NCBI RefSeq assembly: GCF_037991315.1
Contig: NZ_CP150300.1
Coordinates: 2,046,001-2,110,000, forward strand
Direction of reading: 5' to 3'
Length of the DNA: 64,000 nucleotides
Origin: Paenibacillus sp. FSL H8-0079
GTDB taxonomy: Bacteria; Bacillota; Bacilli; Paenibacillales; Paenibacillaceae
Shown here: positions 45,552 to 57,554 of the stretch, in pieces
How positions within the stretch are numbered: position 1 is the first letter of the stretch
Layout: every line of letters begins with the position of its first letter
Notes under the pieces: model-generated
Database searches by the model: none
What the model was told of the DNA's origin: nothing
Seen by the model: only the letters and a program-made list of their open reading frames with translations
Position numbers and translations under genes: made by a program

Positions 45552-46013
45552 ATGGCTACAACAAACAAAACAGATCAAGCAAAATCGGTGGAACAAGTAC
45601 TTAATCGTCAGGTGGCTAACCTGAACGTATTGTATGTCAAAATCCATAACTATCACTGGTACGTTAAAGGACCTAACTTCTTCACGTTGCATGTGAAATT
45701 CGAAGAGTTCTACAACGAAGTTACGGTGCAAATGGATGAAATCGCTGAGCGTATTCTTACGCTGAAAGGTAGCCCTGCGGCTACAATGAAAGAGTATCTG
45801 GAGCTTTCCTCTATCCAGGAAGCAGCAGGTGGCGAAGACGCGAAAACAATGGTACAAAACCTGATTGAGGACTTCGCTACACTTTCGAACGAATATCAGG
45901 AGGGTATCGAAGTTGCAGATGCAGCTGAAGATCAACCAACATCCGATATGCTGACAGGCTTCAAGGCAGATCTGGAGAAACATATGTGGATGCTTCGCTC
46001 TTTCCTGGGTTAA
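45552..46013 (+). CDS. dps: Dps family DNA-protecting ferritin-like protein
   Basis: A 153-residue Dps. The ferroxidase signature is present: IHNYHWYVKGPNFFTLHVKFEEFYNE, then DEIAERI, giving the inter-subunit His, His, Asp and Glu ligands. Dps dodecamers oxidise and store iron with peroxide and protect DNA. AAGGATGGG precedes the ATG. The 297 bases between mtnK and dps hold both divergent promoters; I could not find a clear PerR box there. A CCGCT/AGCGG hairpin (around 45449-45462) is visible but unassigned. Confidence 0.93.
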   Translation: MATTNKTDQAKSVEQVLNRQVANLNVLYVKIHNYHWYVKGPNFFTLHVKFEEFYNEVTVQMDEIAERILTLKGSPAATMKEYLELSSIQEAAGGEDAKTMVQNLIEDFATLSNEYQEGIEVADAAEDQPTSDMLTGFKADLEKHMWMLRSFLG

Positions 46014-46139
46014 TACATCTACGATTTAAGCCTAATACAAGTGTGTCTTTTACGTAAGCTTTCTAAGCCCGGATCATGTTGTCAGAAACGCCCTGAGCGT
46101 CTATACTGCTGACAAGAACGATAGGGGAGGGAAGCGCTT

Positions 46140-46715
46140 ATGTTAGAACCAACGATACCGGCTTTAAAAGAATGGGCTTCTGCAATCAAAGCATTGGAAA
46201 CGGGTCGCCAGATTATTGTGATGCGCAAAGGTGGGATCGTAGAGGAAACCCGACATTTTGAGTTGAAAAGTCCAGCGTTTTACCTGTATCCGACTTATGA
46301 ACATCAGCGTAAAGAACTGATTAAGTCCTCGGATCAATCCTATGTTGAAGAATCATTGGCCGAATGGGTGCCCGAAGCTTCGACAATCCGCATTACGGCA
46401 TATGCTGAAGTAACGCAGGATCTGGAGATACGAGATCAGGAGATGCTGGATCGACTTCTTGACTTTCATATGTGGACAGCGGATTTTGCCGAAGACCGTT
46501 TGAAATGGAAACGGAAAGATCCGCTCCATGTATTGATTTTACGTGTGTACCTTTTGAAAGAACCGATGGAAATCCCCGTACTGCCTGAATATAATGGTTG
46601 CCGTTCATGGATTTCTATTCCGAATGGTCCGGTGCCGCGCGAAATGACGCCGGTGGTGGACGTTGCGGATTTTGACCAACAGGTACAGAAGATTAACGAG
46701 ATGCTCAAATTGTAA
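46140..46715 (+). CDS. DUF1802 family protein
   Basis: A 191-residue protein of the DUF1802 family: ALKEWASAIKALETGRQIIVMRKGGI, FYLYPTYEHQ and HVLILRVYLL are typical. Function is unknown. GGGGAGGGAAG lies upstream of the ATG. A terminator follows immediately, so it is separate from the suf operon. Confidence 0.85.
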   Translation: MLEPTIPALKEWASAIKALETGRQIIVMRKGGIVEETRHFELKSPAFYLYPTYEHQRKELIKSSDQSYVEESLAEWVPEASTIRITAYAEVTQDLEIRDQEMLDRLLDFHMWTADFAEDRLKWKRKDPLHVLILRVYLLKEPMEIPVLPEYNGCRSWISIPNGPVPREMTPVVDVADFDQQVQKINEMLKL

Positions 46716-46736
46716 GTGGTAACGTTATTAACGGAG

Positions 46737-46769
46737 GGACTTGTCCATAATATGGATAAGTCCTTTTTT
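46737..46769 (+). terminator. Intrinsic terminator after DUF1802 gene
   Basis: GGACTT and AAGTCC with inner TCCAT/ATGGA form a 12-pair stem over three bases, followed by six T. Confidence 0.88.
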
Positions 46770-46930
46770 GGATTATGTATAGCAGATGGCATAAAACCTT
46801 AAATTGCTGTGATTTTTCTCACTGTACATTTATGCGTAAGATGTTTTCTAATTTGATTCAATTTGTCTTTTAATATAGAATCAGAAAGAATAATGTTTCC
46901 TGCAAGGGACAAAGGTTCTTAGGAAATGAC

Positions 46931-46967
46931 TTGATTATCATTGAGAATCAGTTTAGAATTATTCTAA
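46931..46967 (+). promoter_or_regulatory. suf promoter overlapped by two Fur-family-like boxes
   Basis: TTGATT (46931-46936) and TAGAAT (46954-46959) are 17 bases apart. A 19-base palindrome of the Fur-box type (46932-46950; TGATT, TCA, TGA and AATCA positions symmetric) covers the -35 and spacer. A second, perfect palindrome TTAGAATTATTCTAA (46953-46967, 7-1-7) covers the -10 and differs from the PerR consensus TTATAATNATTATAA at one base per half. A second possible -10, TATAAT, is at 47026-47031. Iron and/or peroxide control of the suf operon is implied. Confidence 0.65.
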
Positions 46968-47091
46968 AGTGTTCTTGCTTTGAAGATTCGAGTTCAGGAG
47001 AAATTCAGGGGAAGCCCTGTTCAGATATAATAGGCGCTTTTTCGTTTTCGACAACTAACATCAATTTAATCAATGGAGGGAAACAATACAC

Positions 47092-47874
47092 ATGGCTACG
47101 AATTTCGTCATTGAAGGTCTGAAAGCGACGATCGAAGGTAAGGAAATCCTGAAAGGCATCAACTTGGAAATGAAAGGTGGAGAAATCCACGCAATCATGG
47201 GACCGAACGGAACAGGTAAATCCACTCTGGCTTCTGCATTGATGGGTCACCCTAAATACGAAGTAACAGACGGTACGATTACACTTGATGGTGAAGATGT
47301 ATTGGATATGGCTGTAGATGAGCGTGCACGTGCAGGTCTCTTCCTGGCTATGCAATACCCAAGTGAAATTGCTGGTGTTACGAACTCCGACTTCTTGCGT
47401 AGTGCAATTAACGCACGTCGTGGCGAAGGTAACGAGATCTCTCTGATCAAGTTCATTCGTCAAATGGAAGGTAAAATGAAAGAACTCGACATGAACCCTG
47501 AGTTCGCTCACCGTTACCTGAATGAAGGTTTCTCCGGTGGTGAGAAAAAACGTAACGAAATTCTGCAAATGATGTTGCTTGATCCGAAAATCGTAGTACT
47601 TGATGAAATCGACTCCGGTCTGGACATCGATGCTTTGAAAATCGTGGCTGACGGTGTTAACGCTATGAAGAGCGAAGATCGTGGCTTCCTGATCATCACT
47701 CACTACCAACGTCTGTTGAACTACATTACGCCTGACTATGTTCACGTAATGATGCAAGGTCGTATCGTGAAATCCGGCGGACCTGAATTGGCTCACCGTC
47801 TGGAAGCGGAAGGGTATGACTGGGTAAAGGCAGAGCTGGGAATTACAGACGAAACTGTAGGTCAAGAAGCGTAA
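47092..47874 (+). CDS. sufC: Fe-S assembly ATPase SufC
   Basis: A 260-residue cytoplasmic ABC-type ATPase without membrane partner. Walker A GPNGTGKST, signature FSGGEKKR and Walker B VVLDEIDSGLD are intact; the EIDSGLD form is SufC-specific. It powers the SufBCD scaffold. First gene of sufCDSUB, with GGAGGGAAAC upstream of the ATG. Codon use is strongly biased (highly expressed pattern) compared with neighbouring genes. Confidence 0.97.
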   Translation: MATNFVIEGLKATIEGKEILKGINLEMKGGEIHAIMGPNGTGKSTLASALMGHPKYEVTDGTITLDGEDVLDMAVDERARAGLFLAMQYPSEIAGVTNSDFLRSAINARRGEGNEISLIKFIRQMEGKMKELDMNPEFAHRYLNEGFSGGEKKRNEILQMMLLDPKIVVLDEIDSGLDIDALKIVADGVNAMKSEDRGFLIITHYQRLLNYITPDYVHVMMQGRIVKSGGPELAHRLEAEGYDWVKAELGITDETVGQEA

Positions 47875-47899
47875 AGACAAAACGGAGGAGGATTAATCA

Positions 47900-50842
<2,943 letters not shown>

Positions 50843-50862
50843 CGATAGGGAGGTAGAGCAAG

Positions 50863-52260
50863 ATGGCTAAAAAAGCACCAGAAATGGAAGAGTACAAATA
50901 TGGTTTTCGCGACGAGCACAAATCCATCTTTCAAACCGGTAAAGGTCTGACTGCAGAAGTGGTTACCGAAATTTCCAAGATTAAGAATGAACCGGAATGG
51001 ATGTTGGAATTCCGTTTGAAATCTTTAAAACAATTCGAAAAGATGCCAATGCCGAAATGGGGCGGAGATCTCGACGGATTGGATTTCAATGAAATTCAGT
51101 ACTACGTTCGTGCTTCTGAAAAACAGGGTAAAACATGGGAGGAAGTTCCTTCCGAAATCAAGGAAACCTTTGATAAATTGGGTATCCCTGAAGCAGAGCA
51201 AAAGTTCCTGGCAGGTGTATCGGCTCAGTATGAGTCCGAGGTTGTATACCACAACATGCAAAAGGAATTGGAAGACCAAGGTGTAATCTTCATGGATACG
51301 GATACGGCTCTCAGAGAGCATCCGGAAATCCTGCGTGAATATTTTGCAACGGTTATTCCGCCAGCAGATAACAAATTTGCTGCATTGAATAGTGCGGTAT
51401 GGTCCGGAGGAAGCTTCATCTACGTGCCTAAAGGCGTTAAATGTGAAGTGCCTCTGCAAGCGTACTTCCGGATTAACTCCGAGAATATGGGCCAATTCGA
51501 GCGTACACTCATCATTGCGGACGAAGACAGCTTCGTTCACTATGTAGAGGGCTGTACAGCTCCAATCTACAGCACGAACTCACTGCACAGTGCGGTCGTT
51601 GAGATCATTTGTAAGAAAAATGCCCGTGTTCGTTACACTACGATCCAAAACTGGGCACCAAACATCTACAACCTCGTTACAAAACGTGCGGTTGCTGAAG
51701 AAAATGCAACGATGGAATGGGTCGATGGTAACATCGGTTCCAAACTGACGATGAAATATCCAGCGGTTGTACTGAAAGGCCGTGGAGCTAAAGGTTCCGT
51801 ACTCTCCATCGCTGTAGCTGGTAAAAACCAGCATCAGGATGCAGGTGCGAAAATGATCCACTTGGCTCCGGATACAACATCTACAATCGTATCCAAGTCC
51901 ATCAGTAAACATGGTGGTAAAGTAACGTACCGTGGTTTGGCTTCCTTTGGACGTCAAGCTGAGGGCGCGAAATCCAACATCAAGTGTGATACACTCATTC
52001 TCGATAATGAGTCCACATCGGATACAATTCCTTACAATGAAATCATGAATGATAACATCATGCTGGAGCATGAAGCTACAGTATCCAAAGTTTCCGAGGA
52101 TCAGCTCTTCTACCTGATGAGCCGTGGTCTGACGGATGCAGAGGCTACACAGATGATCATCATGGGCTTCATTGAGCCATTCACGAAGGAATTGCCAATG
52201 GAATACGCAGTTGAGATGAATAGATTGATCAAATTCGAAATGGAAGGTTCTATTGGTTAA
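50863..52260 (+). CDS. sufB: Fe-S assembly scaffold SufB
   Basis: A 465-residue SufB, the main scaffold of the SufBC2D complex. Family stretches include [42 protein letters not shown] and [34 protein letters not shown] lies before the ATG. Last gene of the operon, followed by a strong terminator. Confidence 0.97.
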   Translation: MAKKAPEMEEYKYGFRDEHKSIFQTGKGLTAEVVTEISKIKNEPEWMLEFRLKSLKQFEKMPMPKWGGDLDGLDFNEIQYYVRASEKQGKTWEEVPSEIKETFDKLGIPEAEQKFLAGVSAQYESEVVYHNMQKELEDQGVIFMDTDTALREHPEILREYFATVIPPADNKFAALNSAVWSGGSFIYVPKGVKCEVPLQAYFRINSENMGQFERTLIIADEDSFVHYVEGCTAPIYSTNSLHSAVVEIICKKNARVRYTTIQNWAPNIYNLVTKRAVAEENATMEWVDGNIGSKLTMKYPAVVLKGRGAKGSVLSIAVAGKNQHQDAGAKMIHLAPDTTSTIVSKSISKHGGKVTYRGLASFGRQAEGAKSNIKCDTLILDNESTSDTIPYNEIMNDNIMLEHEATVSKVSEDQLFYLMSRGLTDAEATQMIIMGFIEPFTKELPMEYAVEMNRLIKFEMEGSIG

Positions 52261-52340
52261 TCCAATGCAACGCCTTTCGAAGCCGTGAACTGAACCTTGC
52301 TGCTGATGTTAAGCGGCAGATACAGTATCATGTGATTGAA

Positions 52341-52388
52341 TACCCTGTAGAGCAGACTCTTTAAAAAGTCTCTCTACGGGGTATTTTT
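52341..52388 (+). terminator. Intrinsic terminator of the suf operon
   Basis: A long stem built of TACCC/GGGTA, GTAGAG/CTCTAC and AGACT/AGTCT blocks with one bulged base, then a T-rich run. Confidence 0.88.
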
Positions 52389-52403
52389 ATTTTCGTACGA
52401 GCA

Positions 52404-52699
52404 ATGATCTACCATGGCGGCCAATCGAACATTGCCACACTGAACCTGGCAGACGGAGAGTATTTAACCCAGGCGACAATTGGTCAGGGGACACGAAATG
52501 GAGATAAACGGATCTTTTTACATCGAGTTGTCCACCAATCTTGGAAATAAAATCGAAGGCGGACAAAAAAACTTCGGATGAAATCAATCTTGGGGCACCA
52601 GCTGGGTGGTATATAGCCGGATTTATTGGAAGAGCAGGACAGGGGTTGGATCAGCTCGGTGTCAAATACAGACCTGAATTAGGAGTGATTAGTGGTTAA
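52404..52699 (+). pseudogene. Jacalin-like lectin remnant with two frameshifts
   Basis: Joining three frames gives a coherent jacalin-type lectin domain. MIYHGGQSNIATLNLADGEY runs to the T run near 52514-52518, where removing one T continues as FYIELSTNLGNKIEGG. Removing one A from the run at 52565-52571 continues as SDEINLGAPAGWYIAGFIGR and ends LDQLGVKYRPELGVISG. The Gly-rich end of PAGWYIAGFIGR is characteristic of jacalin folds. There is no ribosome site before the ATG and the suf terminator is 16 bases away, so the 5' part is also lost. Both lesions are in homopolymers, so sequencing error is the alternative. The remaining 191 bases to the next gene show nothing more. Confidence 0.65.
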
Positions 52700-52890
52700 A
52701 ATGAAATAATAATATATACATCTCATAGAGTGATCATAACGGCATAGCGGGCCGCTTGGAATATACGTTGGAGGGACCTCAAGGTTTGCCAATGCTATTC
52801 TGAGCGGTGTTTTTTTGTAATAAAATAAGACCAATAGCACAAGCCATTTCATAGATTTAAGCATCTAATGATAGAAAAGGATGTGAGTGT

Positions 52891-53610
52891 ATGAGCGTGA
52901 ATCCTTTCGAGGGATATCGGATTACAAGTTCATTCGGCTATCGAATTCATCCCATTCATGGTGGACAGACGTTTCACCGCGGAATTGATCTTGTAACAGA
53001 GCCATGGAATAGTCCCGTCTATGCCTTTATGGAGGGTAGGGTACGTTTTGCTTCCGAGGGAGTTACGGGCTCTGGATTCGGCGGTTACGGGCTTACAGTA
53101 GCACTTCAGGATCATCGAGGCTATTTACATTGTTATGCGCACCTTTCGCGTATTGCTGTAACTGTTGGACAACGCGTGAAGCGAGGTCAGCTTATCGGTA
53201 ATCAGGGAAGCACGGGTCAGAGCACCGGCCCGCATGTACATTATGAGATTCGTAAAACAAGTGCGCCATCGTACGGTTATACAGCCAGTGAAGATGGTGT
53301 GACGGAACCGGGAGCATATCTACAGGCCGAATACGGAACTGCATCTCAGGAACAGGAGGCTCCGCCGATGACCACTGAGCAGAAGAGAATGTTTGAAGCC
53401 ATGCAGAAGACGCTGGAGATTCAGGGAGGATGGATTCAGCAACAGAAGCAACTTTCCAATATGGCCTGCCCCGCATGGGCACAGGAAGCGCTTGACTATT
53501 ATCGACCGTATATTATGAACGACACAGGCAGTTATGAATTTTGGCGATTACTCGTCATTATGTACCGCAAGGAAAAGGGTATCCAGGTTCATTCGGATTC
53601 TGACATATAG
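52891..53610 (+). CDS. M23 family peptidase without signal peptide
   Basis: A 239-residue protein with a LytM/M23 zinc peptidase domain in the first 130 residues. Zinc and catalytic ligands are visible: His29 and Asp33 in HRGID, His84, and His115/His117 in HVHYEI. It cuts peptidoglycan cross-bridges or stems. There is no signal peptide. The C-terminal 100 residues are helical with a possible protein- or wall-binding role (EALDYYRPYIMNDTGSYEFWRL). Absence of an export signal recalls phage endolysins or mother-cell-acting enzymes. AAAGGATGTGAG lies before the ATG. Confidence 0.85.
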   Translation: MSVNPFEGYRITSSFGYRIHPIHGGQTFHRGIDLVTEPWNSPVYAFMEGRVRFASEGVTGSGFGGYGLTVALQDHRGYLHCYAHLSRIAVTVGQRVKRGQLIGNQGSTGQSTGPHVHYEIRKTSAPSYGYTASEDGVTEPGAYLQAEYGTASQEQEAPPMTTEQKRMFEAMQKTLEIQGGWIQQQKQLSNMACPAWAQEALDYYRPYIMNDTGSYEFWRLLVIMYRKEKGIQVHSDSDI

Positions 53611-53759
53611 ACCCCTGCAAAGAACAGGGAGTAGCACAAGACTGATCCTCAGGAAGATTGCAGGCAGACAACCATTTATCGAATGTTGCCTGTTCGCCCG
53701 GTTCATTCCACCGGAAACGTCATATGTTAGGGTATACCTGATGAAGAGGAGGCAATCAC

Positions 53760-53900
53760 ATGAGCGAAGTAGGATATGGCTGTGGGGGCAACGTAGGCGG
53801 AGTAGGCGGCGTTGGTGGATACAATATGTTCACAAACACTGGTGCGATCTTGGTACTGTTCATTCTGTTGGTTATCATCACGAAAGCATTCTGCGTGTAA
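53760..53900 (+). CDS. YjcZ family small sporulation peptide
   Basis: A 46-residue peptide behind GAGGAGG. Its N-terminus is Gly-rich with one Cys (GYGCGGNVGGVGG) and its C-terminus is a single hydrophobic helix (AILVLFILLVIITKAF). This plan matches the YjcZ/YtzM family of tiny sporulation-associated membrane peptides in Bacillales. A terminator follows. Confidence 0.85.
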   Translation: MSEVGYGCGGNVGGVGGVGGYNMFTNTGAILVLFILLVIITKAFCV

Positions 53901-53926
53901 TCCAGCATGAACGAATCGAGATAGAC

Positions 53927-53956
53927 AAAAGGGAAGCCGTTATGGCTTCCCTTTTT
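53927..53956 (+). terminator. Intrinsic terminator after YjcZ-type gene
   Basis: AAAAGGGAAGCC and GGCTTCCCTTTTT arms over five bases. It can also serve the convergent HD-GYP gene. Confidence 0.9.
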
Positions 53957-54011
53957 ACATATGCCAACCTATAAGTTGGTTAATGAAGCTAATGTTTAGT
54001 TCTTCGTATGC

Positions 54012-55061
54012 TTACTGAACATAAATCTCAACGATAGCAATATCTCTTTCCTTCGCTAAATCAATAAAGGCCGTAGAGGTCTGAACGAGTGGTCGGAAAT
54101 AATCCGCAGGATTATTCATGACAATGAGTCCCGTCTGACCCGTGGTGAGCAGAACCCTTTTACCGATAAAATTAGGGAGCATGTGCTTGATCAGTTCCTG
54201 CGTTGCTTCACCATTTAACTGACCGAAGCTGAGGCTGTACAATTCGCACAGAACAGAGATAAGCTCCTGTTTGGTCTGATACACCCGATTGGTCGTCATG
54301 GCGCTGTATACGTCCGCTACAGCCGTTATACGTGAATATGGATGGATCTCATCCCCTCGCAGTCCATGCGGATAACCACTTCCATCCTCGCGCTCATGAT
54401 GCTGAAGGGCAACCGTTGCCAGAATTTCATCCTGGGTGGATTCTTTAATAATATCGTATCCATAGAACGTGTGTTTCTTCATTTCATCGAATTCTTCCGT
54501 GGTCAATTTACCCGGTTTATGTAACATTTCAGAAGGAATCTTGGACTTGCCTATATCATGAAGATATCCTGCTTTGGCTACCGTTAGACATTCCTCGGGG
54601 TTGTAGCCCATCCAGCCGGCGATATAAAAAGCGAGCATTCCGACTTGCAATGAATGGTTGTAGGTATAATCGCTATCCCCGTCCAGCATAAGCAACAAGG
54701 AGACAACATCTTTTTGTTTTTCCAACTGTCCCGTTAGGGTAATCAAAATCTCATCGACCTGTGTCTCATCAATAAAACCCTTCTCCATCGCTTGTTGAAA
54801 TAGAGATTCAGTACCTTTGATCGTATCGTTAAACAGATTAGTTAACAGACGGGTTTGATCGGAAGGTAAGGTTTGTTCATCAGAGTGTAGGTCGGAAGTT
54901 GTATGTTCTACATCTGCGTAATCGATTCCATGTTGCAACAGCTTAGATAGGTCATCTTCACTGAGGGTGGAACCTTTCATCAGCATGTGGAGACCCGAAC
55001 TGTTGTATACATCATTTTTTAACAGGTCACCAGGTTTAAGATCAGTAACATGCACTCTCAC
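54012..55061 (-). CDS. HD-GYP domain phosphodiesterase
   Basis: A 349-residue protein. An N-terminal DUF3391-like segment (VTDLKPGDLLKNDVYNSSGLHML) precedes the HD-GYP domain with LHDIGKSKIP, HTFYGYDII, HHEREDGSGYP and DVYSAMTTNRVY, all c-di-GMP phosphodiesterase hallmarks. The GTG at 55061 is preferred: AAAGGTGG precedes it and the paralogue at 57555 begins the same way (VRVHVTDLKPGD versus MRLVHINLLQPG). Likely degrades c-di-GMP, opposing the cyclase at the left edge. Confidence 0.9.
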   Translation of the reverse strand: MRVHVTDLKPGDLLKNDVYNSSGLHMLMKGSTLSEDDLSKLLQHGIDYADVEHTTSDLHSDEQTLPSDQTRLLTNLFNDTIKGTESLFQQAMEKGFIDETQVDEILITLTGQLEKQKDVVSLLLMLDGDSDYTYNHSLQVGMLAFYIAGWMGYNPEECLTVAKAGYLHDIGKSKIPSEMLHKPGKLTTEEFDEMKKHTFYGYDIIKESTQDEILATVALQHHEREDGSGYPHGLRGDEIHPYSRITAVADVYSAMTTNRVYQTKQELISVLCELYSLSFGQLNGEATQELIKHMLPNFIGKRVLLTTGQTGLIVMNNPADYFRPLVQTSTAFIDLAKERDIAIVEIYVQ

Positions 55062-55186
55062 GTATAAACCACCTTTTCCTCGACTAATATCGACACATAT
55101 CATTATAATAACAAGAAAAAAATGGGTTGACAACGACTTATTTACTATTAAGTAACTCTGTCGAAGAAGGTGTAAGGACTCATTGT

Positions 55187-55933
55187 TTAGTTAGCCATGG
55201 GGTTCCAGGGTCCTAGTTGATGTCCCTTCCATTCAGATCCATCTTCCCATATTTCCTTTTTCCAAATGGGGACCGTCTGTTTAAGTCTTTCAATGGCGTA
55301 GCGGCTTGCATCATAACAGTCGTTGCGATGAGGCGAGGAGACGGCAATGACGACACTAATCTCTGCCACATCCACTTTGCCGATGCGGTGACTGATCGCG
55401 CACAATACACCAGGCCAGCGCTCCGAGATTTCCGTACCAATGGCTGCCATCTGAGAAAGAGCCATTGGCACATAGGCCTCGTACTCCAGATGAATGGTGC
55501 GCTGTTCACCGGTCATTTCGCGAGTCGTACCTACAAAAGTAAGAGCTGCTCCGTGATTTGCAGTAATGACTAGCGCCGTTGTAGCTTCCACAGACAAGGC
55601 CGACTCGGTAATGAGAAATAACCCATCTTCAGTCCGATGCTCAAGAGAAGTAGAACGATGCTGTTCATTGGACTTATCTGTACCATCGCCTCCGGAGACA
55701 GGAGGAATTAACGCAAGTTCGTCTTCTGACTTGAGTATCGTATTGGCAGGAGCGTACTGCTGGTTAACTGCCAAAAAGGATGTCCGTATCTGAGAAGCTG
55801 CCTCCGGATAGGCGAGACTCAGTTTTTCTTTTACATCAGCAGCAGTCGGAGCGTCTCCAATGTACTCAAACTCCAGAAGGGATGTATTTAAACGTTCTGC
55901 GATGCCTGCAAATAGTTGAATTGTCAATTTCAT
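55187..55933 (-). CDS. MoaD-MoaE fusion, molybdopterin synthase
   Basis: A 248-residue fusion of both molybdopterin synthase subunits. Residues 1-82 are MoaD, ending PPVSGG with the Gly-Gly at 81-82. Residues about 100-248 are MoaE with FVGTTRE, HRIGKVDVAE, SPHRNDCYDASRYAI and the catalytic PIWKKE. It adds two sulfurs to cyclic pyranopterin to form molybdopterin. MoaD works through a C-terminal Gly thiocarboxylate, so the fused Gly82 must be freed by cleavage, as for MoaX of Mycobacterium tuberculosis. No other moa genes are adjacent. The start follows GAGGTGAG on the minus strand. Confidence 0.92.
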   Translation of the reverse strand: MKLTIQLFAGIAERLNTSLLEFEYIGDAPTAADVKEKLSLAYPEAASQIRTSFLAVNQQYAPANTILKSEDELALIPPVSGGDGTDKSNEQHRSTSLEHRTEDGLFLITESALSVEATTALVITANHGAALTFVGTTREMTGEQRTIHLEYEAYVPMALSQMAAIGTEISERWPGVLCAISHRIGKVDVAEISVVIAVSSPHRNDCYDASRYAIERLKQTVPIWKKEIWEDGSEWKGHQLGPWNPMAN

Positions 55934-56053
55934 AGATATGACTCACCTCTTTTTGATCTCTAAACCCTTTAAATATATCATAACGACGCGGAAAATGTTA
56001 TGCTTATCCATTAGAAGAATGAACGTTTATCGAAGAGCGGGGGAGGCGGTGTG

Positions 56054-57487
56054 ATGAGCACCAGAGAGAAGCAAACATTGACGATTCTGCACACCAATGA
56101 CATCCATAGTCACTTCGGCTCCATGAGCACCATCGCCGCTATGATCAATCAGGAACGTGAACAAGGTGGGAACGTGCTTGTACTGGATATTGGCGACCAT
56201 ATGGACCGGATGGCTGTTGAGACAGAAGGGACGCTGGGCACGGCTAACGTCGATGTGATCAATCTGACTGGCTACGATGCCATAACCATCGGAAATAACG
56301 AAGGACTGACCTTTACGCCTGATCAGCTCGCGCAGTCATACGCTGGACTTCTGTGTCCTGTAGTATGCGGCAATGTCGTGGAACAAGCCACCGGCCTTCC
56401 GCCAGTATGGATGAAACCTTCTCTTATCGTGGAGAAAGGTCCATTTCGCATTGGTTTGCTGGGGGCCACTGCACCCTTCACTACGTTCTATGAACTTCTG
56501 GGATGGGATGTTCTGGACCCGGTGGAGACGTTAAAAGCTCAGGTTGAAGTATTACGTCATGAAGTGGATGTGGTGATTATTCTCTCACATCTGGGACTCT
56601 CCACAGATCGGAGACTGGCGGAGCAGATTACTGGAATTGATGTTATTCTCGGCGGGCATACCCATCATGTTCTTGAAGAACCATTAGTCATTGGTCAGAC
56701 CGTGCTGGGCGCAGCCGGCAAATTCGGTCAATGGCTTGGGAAAGTGGTTCTGGAACGAACAAGTGTGGCAAAACCTCTTCAACTGGTAAGCAGCGGATGT
56801 GTTGCTGCCGAGAGTATATTACTGGATGATCAGGTCGCGCTGGCAATCGCCACGAATCGCACGGAAGCCGAGAGAGCGCTGGATCAGACGGCCGTGATCA
56901 CGGACCGGATGCTTCCCATCCAGTATGATCGGGAGTCTGCATTTGCCACATTACTTGCGCAAGCCGTACGTCATTTTACAGGAGCACAGTTGTCTCTGGT
57001 GAATGCGGGGCAGCTTCTCGGAGATCTGCCACAGGGAAATATTACAAAAGGAATGTTGCATTCCCTATGTCCATCTCCTATAAATGCTTGTACAATATGC
57101 TTGAGTGGAAGTCATATTCGTGAAGCACTTGAGCAGTCATTGTTGGATGAGTTTTCTGGTAAACCTATTGTCGGATTTGGTTTTCGCGGTCAACTTCTCG
57201 GCACGCTGTGTATGGATGGAATGGAAGTTCAGTACAATCCGCATGCGCCAGCCTATGAGAAAATTGAGACCATTTACATCAATGGGGAGCCTATGGACGA
57301 TCAATGTGAGTATGTCGTTGGAACACTGGACATGTTTACGTTCAATGTGGGGTATCCTTCTCTGGCTCATGGAACCGGTACGCTCTATCATCTTCCGGAA
57401 TTCATACGTGATTTGCTGGAACTGGAATTAAAACGACCAGGGGCGCTGGATGACAGCCTGCGAGCCCGCTGGCATGAAACTAAATAA
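56054..57487 (+). CDS. yunD: Metallophosphatase/5'-nucleotidase (YunD-like)
   Basis: A 477-residue protein of the bifunctional nucleotidase family. LTILHTNDIHSH, DIGDHMD, TIGNNE and GGHTHH give the two-metal phosphoesterase site; the C-terminal half is the 5'-nucleotidase domain. No signal peptide, so cytoplasmic like B. subtilis YunD. Start at ATG 56054 or the GTG just before it; GGGGGAGGCGG precedes both. Substrate among nucleotides or nucleotide sugars is open. Confidence 0.9.
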   Translation: MSTREKQTLTILHTNDIHSHFGSMSTIAAMINQEREQGGNVLVLDIGDHMDRMAVETEGTLGTANVDVINLTGYDAITIGNNEGLTFTPDQLAQSYAGLLCPVVCGNVVEQATGLPPVWMKPSLIVEKGPFRIGLLGATAPFTTFYELLGWDVLDPVETLKAQVEVLRHEVDVVIILSHLGLSTDRRLAEQITGIDVILGGHTHHVLEEPLVIGQTVLGAAGKFGQWLGKVVLERTSVAKPLQLVSSGCVAAESILLDDQVALAIATNRTEAERALDQTAVITDRMLPIQYDRESAFATLLAQAVRHFTGAQLSLVNAGQLLGDLPQGNITKGMLHSLCPSPINACTICLSGSHIREALEQSLLDEFSGKPIVGFGFRGQLLGTLCMDGMEVQYNPHAPAYEKIETIYINGEPMDDQCEYVVGTLDMFTFNVGYPSLAHGTGTLYHLPEFIRDLLELELKRPGALDDSLRARWHETK

Positions 57488-57554
57488 AGTACTTGCCTTC
57501 TGCTGTAGCGGCGGCTAGTGGTAATTACATCTACGGAGCGGGAGAGGATAGGCT

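Noticed and set aside
47026..47031. TATAAT as the main suf -10
   Set aside because: No acceptable -35 at 16-18 bases upstream; kept only as a possible second promoter.
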